NCBI RefSeq assembly: GCF_002259485.1
Contig: NZ_NPGA01000007.1
Location: 62,001-126,000, forward strand
Reading direction: 5' to 3'
Length of the DNA stretch: 64,000 nucleotides
From: Rhodococcus sp. 14-1411-2a
Lineage (GTDB): Bacteria; Actinomycetota; Actinomycetes; Mycobacteriales; Mycobacteriaceae
In this document: positions 60,701-64,000 of the stretch, one piece after another
Layout: each line of letters starts with the position of its first letter
Position numbering within the stretch: the first letter of the stretch is position 1
The notes under the pieces: generated by a model
The model's database searches: none
The model's input: the letters and a program-made list of their open reading frames with translations, nothing else
Told to the model about the DNA's origin: nothing
Made by a program: the position numbers and the translations under genes

Positions 60701-62290
60701 ATGCCACACACAACTCCGGCGGGTTTCCGACGGAAGGACGAGGAGCGACGGCGATGGCCGAAGCCGGTGATGGCGGCGGCCACTGCCCTAGTGCTCCTGC
60801 TCGCCGGATGCTCCGGTGCAGCACCGAATGACGACGACAGCGCGAACGGGGTTGGCCTCGAACGGTTCATGGAGCAGGAGCTCGCGTTCGGGGCGTGCGA
60901 TGCCAGCGTCGTGGACTCCCAGCCGCCCGTTCCCCAAGTCGTCGAGGCCGCAAAGAAGGCGGAGTGCGCGATGCTCACGGTCCCGATGGATTACGAGGAT
61001 CTCGACGGTGAGACCGTCGAGATAGCCGTGTCCCGTATTTCCGCCACCGGCGACAACCCGATCGGCTCTGTCCTGCTGAACCCAGGCGGTCCCGGAGCGG
61101 CGGGGACGACGCTCGCCCCGCTGGTGAATGCCCTGTGGACGGGAGGCCCCATCCCCGAACGCTTCGATATCGTCGGCTTCGATCCGCGTGGAGTCGGTCT
61201 GAGCAATCCGGCAATCGACTGCTACTCCGATGAGGAGCGCGATGCCGACGCACCCCTGTCGGCTCTCGGCACGTGGACCGAAGAATCCGCGCGCGCCATT
61301 GTCGACAAATGCGCCGACGGCTCCGGAAACGAAGAGGTACTCGCCCACCTCGGGACACGGGATGTCGCTCGCGACATGGATGTACTCCGCTCCGCGCTCG
61401 GCGATGACAAGCTCACCTATGCAGGAGTCAGCTACGGCACTCGACTCGGTTCGGTGTACGCCGAGATGTTCCCCGAGAACGTTCGTGCGCTCGTTCTCGA
61501 CGGCGCGGTGGATCCGCTCATGGACACCGCGGATCGCAGGATCCAGCTCAGTGAAGGAGTTCAGGCTTCGTTCCAGCGATTCGCCGACTTCTGCATGACG
61601 CAGGCCGCGTGCCCGCTCGGAACCGACCCGGCGCAGGCGACCGCCGCAGCGCAAGAGCTCCTCCAACCTCTCGAGGAGGAGCCGCTGGTGGCCGCCGACG
61701 GACGAGAGGTCGGCTTCCTCTCCGCTGGTGAAGGCATTGTCTCCGGCCTGTACTCCGAAGCCAGCTGGCCCGCCATCATCGCGGGGCTGACGGAGCTCGA
61801 AACCGGACGACCCGACGCTCTTCTCGCAATTCGCGACGGGTACTACGGCCGGTCCGACAGTGGCGAGTACACCAATTCGTTCGAGGCGCTCTTCGCCATA
61901 AACTGCCTCGACGAGCAACGGTTCACCGAAGAAGAGATGACCCAGCTCGGCCACGATCTCAACGAGGCAGTGCCGTTCCTCGACCCCGGATCCACTCCCC
62001 CTGCGCAGGACGGGTGCGAGTTCTGGCCGGCCGAGCCAACACTCGGATACCCCTATGCCACCGACATCGATGGGCTTCCCGAAGTGCTCGTGATCTCGGC
62101 CACCGGGGACCCCGTGACGCCTCACGAGGGCGGCATCAGCCTGGCCGACACCCTCGGTGCGCGGTTGCTCACGGTCGACGGCAACCAACACGGGACGATC
62201 ATCTCCGCCAACGCCTGTGTCGACGGAGCGGTCGCCGACTACCTGATCGACCTCGAACTGCCGGATGAAGGTGCGCGCTGCACCATCTGA
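60701..62290 (+). CDS. Lipoprotein alpha/beta hydrolase of the tripeptidyl-aminopeptidase type
   Basis: 529 residues. Signal peptide with lipobox LLLAGCSG (Cys37). The N-terminal fold has VLLNPGGPGAAG, DIVGFDPRGVGLS and the nucleophile GVSYGTRLGSVYAEMFP (Ser near residue 244), followed by LVLDGAVDP. The C-terminal TAP-like part has LVISATGDPVTPHEGG with the acid and DGNQHGTIISANACV with the histidine. It is an exported, membrane-linked peptidase or esterase, as in the SlpD/E and TAP proteins of actinomycetes. A hairpin follows the stop. Confidence 0.86.
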   Translation: MPHTTPAGFRRKDEERRRWPKPVMAAATALVLLLAGCSGAAPNDDDSANGVGLERFMEQELAFGACDASVVDSQPPVPQVVEAAKKAECAMLTVPMDYEDLDGETVEIAVSRISATGDNPIGSVLLNPGGPGAAGTTLAPLVNALWTGGPIPERFDIVGFDPRGVGLSNPAIDCYSDEERDADAPLSALGTWTEESARAIVDKCADGSGNEEVLAHLGTRDVARDMDVLRSALGDDKLTYAGVSYGTRLGSVYAEMFPENVRALVLDGAVDPLMDTADRRIQLSEGVQASFQRFADFCMTQAACPLGTDPAQATAAAQELLQPLEEEPLVAADGREVGFLSAGEGIVSGLYSEASWPAIIAGLTELETGRPDALLAIRDGYYGRSDSGEYTNSFEALFAINCLDEQRFTEEEMTQLGHDLNEAVPFLDPGSTPPAQDGCEFWPAEPTLGYPYATDIDGLPEVLVISATGDPVTPHEGGISLADTLGARLLTVDGNQHGTIISANACVDGAVADYLIDLELPDEGARCTI

Positions 62291-62294
62291 CCCT

Positions 62295-62335
62295 GCTGAG
62301 CCATCGAGCGGCCGTGATCCGCTCGATGGCTCAGC
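62295..62335. terminator. Terminator-like hairpin
   Basis: A perfect 17-base stem (GCTGAGCCATCGAGCGG with its complement) and a 7-base loop, five bases after the hydrolase stop. No T run follows, as is common in GC-rich actinobacteria. It could also serve the fragment ending at 62358 from the other side. Confidence 0.7.
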
Positions 62336-62357
62336 CGTCCCGGCGCTCAATCACGAG

Positions 62358-62477
62358 CTACCGCAATCGCATCGGTGTGCAGTGCGTCGGCTTCGGACGC
62401 CGCTCACCGCGGGTCTCGAGCAGGTTGAACAGGTCAGCCAGGTCCAGTTGTGACAGCGTCGCGATACCGAGCCGCAT
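62358..62477 (-). CDS. Possible C-terminal fragment of an interrupted gene
   Basis: A 39-codon minus-strand frame between the IS end and the hairpin: MRLGIATLSQLDLADLFNLL, then a basic tail and TAG. The amphipathic helix looks coding. It may be the tail of a gene cut by the IS element. No family is recognised. Confidence 0.25.
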   Translation of the reverse strand: MRLGIATLSQLDLADLFNLLETRGERRPKPTHCTPMRLR

Positions 62478-62559
62478 GCGAAGAAATGGGACTGCCCCGA
62501 GTTCGGTTGACTCGTGGGGTTGAGTGATTCAGGCCGCGTGTGCGGTTGATTGTCTCAAA

Positions 62560-62586
62560 CGCCCCCGCAAGCGGGAGGGACCCCCA
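62560..62586 (-). repeat. 27-base palindromic insert, copy 1
   Basis: A GC-rich segment with core CTCCCGCTTGCGGGGG on the minus strand, inserted in frame into the OrfB codons between LTPI and FETINRT. It is a near-identical match, in opposite orientation, to copy 2. Confidence 0.65.
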
Positions 62587-63397
62587 GATCGGAGTGAGCT
62601 TGCCGAGGCGTCGTTGACGGCGTTTGCGGTGATAGGTCTTCTCGATCCAGGTCACGATCGCCAGCCGTAGTTGCTCGCGGGTCGACCACCGCTGGCGGTC
62701 GAGGACGTTCTTCTGCACGAGCGCGAAGAACGACTTTATCGCGGCGTTGTCACCGCACGCCCCGACCCGCCCCATGGAACCTCGTAATCCGTCGCGCGAC
62801 AGTGCATGTACGAACTTCCTTGACCGGAACTGGCTACCGCGATCCGAGTGAACGATAGTCCCCACCGAGCCTCTTTGCGCCATAGCACCATCCAATGCAG
62901 ACACCGCCAACGAGGCCTTCATCCTGGAGTCGATCGAGTAGCCGACGATCCCGTTCGACCAGACGTCCTTGATCGCGCAGAGATACAGTTTGCCCTCGTC
63001 GGTGCGGTGTTCGGTGACGAAAGGTCAGCCACAGCTCGTCCGCGGCGTGTGCGGTGAACTGACGGTCGACGAGGTCATCGTGGACCGGCGGGCCGGCCTT
63101 CCTGTTCAGGCCTCGCTTCTTCGAGAACACCGACCAGATGCGTTCTTGTGAGCACAACCGCGCGACCCGGTTCTCGCTGGCGGTGATGCCGCGGCCGGGT
63201 AGCTCGTCTGCGATGAAGCGGTAGCCGAATGCGGGGTCGTCGGCGTCGATCTCACGAGCAATGTCGATCAGATGCGCATCATCCCAATCTCGTTGCGTGA
63301 CTGGCTGTTTCTTCCATTTGTACAACGCTTGGGTGAAGAAGCCGAGCACCCGGCAGGTCACTGTGACGGGGACTCCGTCACCAGCAAGGTCGAGGAC

Positions 63398-63424
63398 CAT
63401 CGGTGGGGGCACCTCCCGCTCGCG
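63398..63424 (+). repeat. 27-base palindromic insert, copy 2
   Basis: Core CTCCCGCTCGCGGGGG on the plus strand, inserted in frame after the fourth codon of OrfB. The length is again 27 bases; the exact ends are uncertain by a few bases because the flanks are repetitive. Confidence 0.65.
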
Positions 63425-63432
63425 GGGGAAGA

Positions 63433-63730
63433 TCATTTTGCGTTGACGTCCCGGGACAAGTAGGCAACCGCGCGACCCATGACCTCGGCTTCCTGCTCGA
63501 GCAGCTTGATCCGTTTGCGGGCTTCTCGCAGCTCGGCGGACTCGTCGAGGCCTGTCTTCGTGGCGGTGCCGCGTTCGATGCCGTCGTCGCGGTCAGCGAT
63601 TTTGAGCCAGCGGTGCAGGCAACCTTCTTCAGATTCCGAAGTCCTTCGCGATCTGACGCAGCGGGCCCTCGCCTTTGCGTGCGACGGCGATTACGTCGCG
63701 GCGGAACTCCTCGGGAAATGCTTTCGGCAT
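63433..63730 (-). pseudogene. IS3-family transposase OrfA, frameshifted
   Basis: It starts MPKAFPEEFRRDVIAVARKG with a ribosome site gaagga and reads to QIAKDFGI, where TGA (63631-63629) stops it. In another frame it resumes EEGCLHRWLKIADRDDGIER and continues through ELREARKRIKLLEQEAEVMG to the proper stop at 63433. A one- or two-base indel near 63630 explains this. The OrfB ATG overlaps that stop (ATGA). Confidence 0.75.
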
Positions 63731-63806
63731 GATGAACATCCTTCCACCGCCCACCGTGAGGAGTGATCCCCACAGATCAGATGTCAACCAAAGCCGGGGC
63801 AGTCCC

Positions 63807-64000
63807 GGGCCACCCACGCCATCCGTCTGTGGACGATGCCCACCATGCTAGAAGCAAGCTTTCCGAGCCGGATCTTGAAACCTTTGTGAAAAAATTTTTC
63901 AGAACGGCCTGTTATGTAATCTATTATTTGCAATGAACTGTCAATATTGACGGGCGACCACCGCACGGCGCGTGTGAACTTTCCTCCGCTCAGCTGAGCT
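63807..64000. other. Region beyond the IS element, nothing firm
   Basis: The part from about 63880 is strikingly AT-rich (gtgaaaaaatttttcag, tatgtaatctattatttgca), unlike the rest of the window. A 60-codon minus-strand frame ends at the IS border, but nothing in it is recognisable. Confidence 0.4.

Larger units (their letters stand above)
62434..63436 (-). pseudogene. IS3-family transposase OrfB (DDE), frameshifted, with two 27-base insertions
   Basis: It starts MIFP; nine foreign residues (REREVPPPM) follow, then VLDLAGDGVPVTVTCRVLGF. The frame is lost after AADELWLT (near 63020). In the next frame HRTDEGKLYLCAIKDVWSNG, then MKASLAVSALD and the DDE part IVHSDRGSQFRS and GSMGRVGACGDNAAIKSFF continue. 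The last DDE glutamate is replaced (NAAIKSFF where NAAMESFF is usual). Near the end nine foreign residues (WGSLPLAGA) interrupt LTPI-FETINRT, and the normal stop is lost. Confidence 0.78.
62488..63806 (-). mobile_element. Decayed IS3-family insertion sequence
   Basis: About 1.3 kb with imperfect terminal inverted repeats: the left end begins GGGACTGCCCCGAGTTCGGT, and the right end, read inward, GGGACTGCCCCGGCTTTGGT, both continuing TGAC. Inside are an OrfA (HTH plus leucine-zipper-like region) and an OrfB with the DDE integrase domain in overlapping order, as in IS3 elements of the IS407/IS51 type. Each carries a frameshift, so the element should not move by itself. No target duplication could be recognised. 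Confidence 0.8.

Noticed and set aside
60788-62350. 520-codon minus-strand frame opposite the lipoprotein hydrolase
   Set aside because: The plus-strand product has lipobox, nucleophile elbow and a TAP-like end; the antisense product shows no domain.
1-64000. CRISPR array, rRNA genes, prophage or plasmid origin
   Set aside because: No regularly spaced repeats, no rRNA-like sequence, and no phage structural or replication genes were seen on either strand.

Overview
The window is GC-rich and densely coded, with ATG, GTG and TTG starts, many 1- to 4-base gene overlaps, four TetR-type regulators and a large load of beta-oxidation genes. This suggests an actinobacterium of the Rhodococcus/Nocardiaceae type. 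That is an inference from gene content and style; there is no rRNA or other marker gene in the window.

Region 1 (1-6575) holds two divergent units. On the minus strand is a hydantoinase/oxoprolinase-type gene cut by the window edge. On the plus strand are a maleate-isomerase-like protein, a VOC-fold protein, a small unknown protein, an alpha/beta hydrolase and an aromatic-acid-type MFS importer. The shared intergenic region carries two matched promoters with one operator sequence on each -10 box. Region 2 (6594-9661) is a crotonase, a TetR regulator and an SCP2-type thiolase, with a palindrome in front of both enzyme genes.

Region 3 (about 9.7-39.2 kb) is the core of the window. An 18-base palindrome close to TGAACTGANNTCAGTTCA occurs eight times, in front of nearly every transcription unit, including the TetR gene at 16167-16790. 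The units encode an ABC importer (ATPase, fused permease) with three paralogous binding lipoproteins, an acyl-CoA ligase, three acyl-CoA dehydrogenases, a sugar-kinase-like phosphotransferase, crotonases, thiolases, FadA/FadB, SDR and MDR dehydrogenases, an MBL hydrolase, an EthD protein and two DUF1254/DUF1214 proteins. One dehydrogenase (20980-22182) together with the kinase (22213-23172) looks like a split version of animal ACAD10/ACAD11. My working model is uptake of an organic acid or lactone, CoA activation, phosphorylation and removal of a 4-hydroxyl group, then beta-oxidation, all under one TetR repressor. The substrate is unknown.

Region 4 (37-62.3 kb) is mixed: a DUF202 pair, a GGDEF and EAL-DICT pair for cyclic-di-GMP, several membrane and secreted proteins of unknown role, a LIP-type lipase, a PrsW-type membrane protease, a carboxylesterase broken by one in-frame stop, three RibD/DHFR-fold reductases (one broken), a VOC-SRPBCC fusion, and a lipoprotein hydrolase of the tripeptidyl-aminopeptidase type. 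Two copies of a tRNA 3'-end-like sequence lie 3.3 kb apart (48588 and 51901).

Region 5 (62.4-64 kb) is a decayed IS3-family element with clear terminal inverted repeats. Its orfB carries two 27-base in-frame insertions of the same palindromic sequence in opposite orientation.
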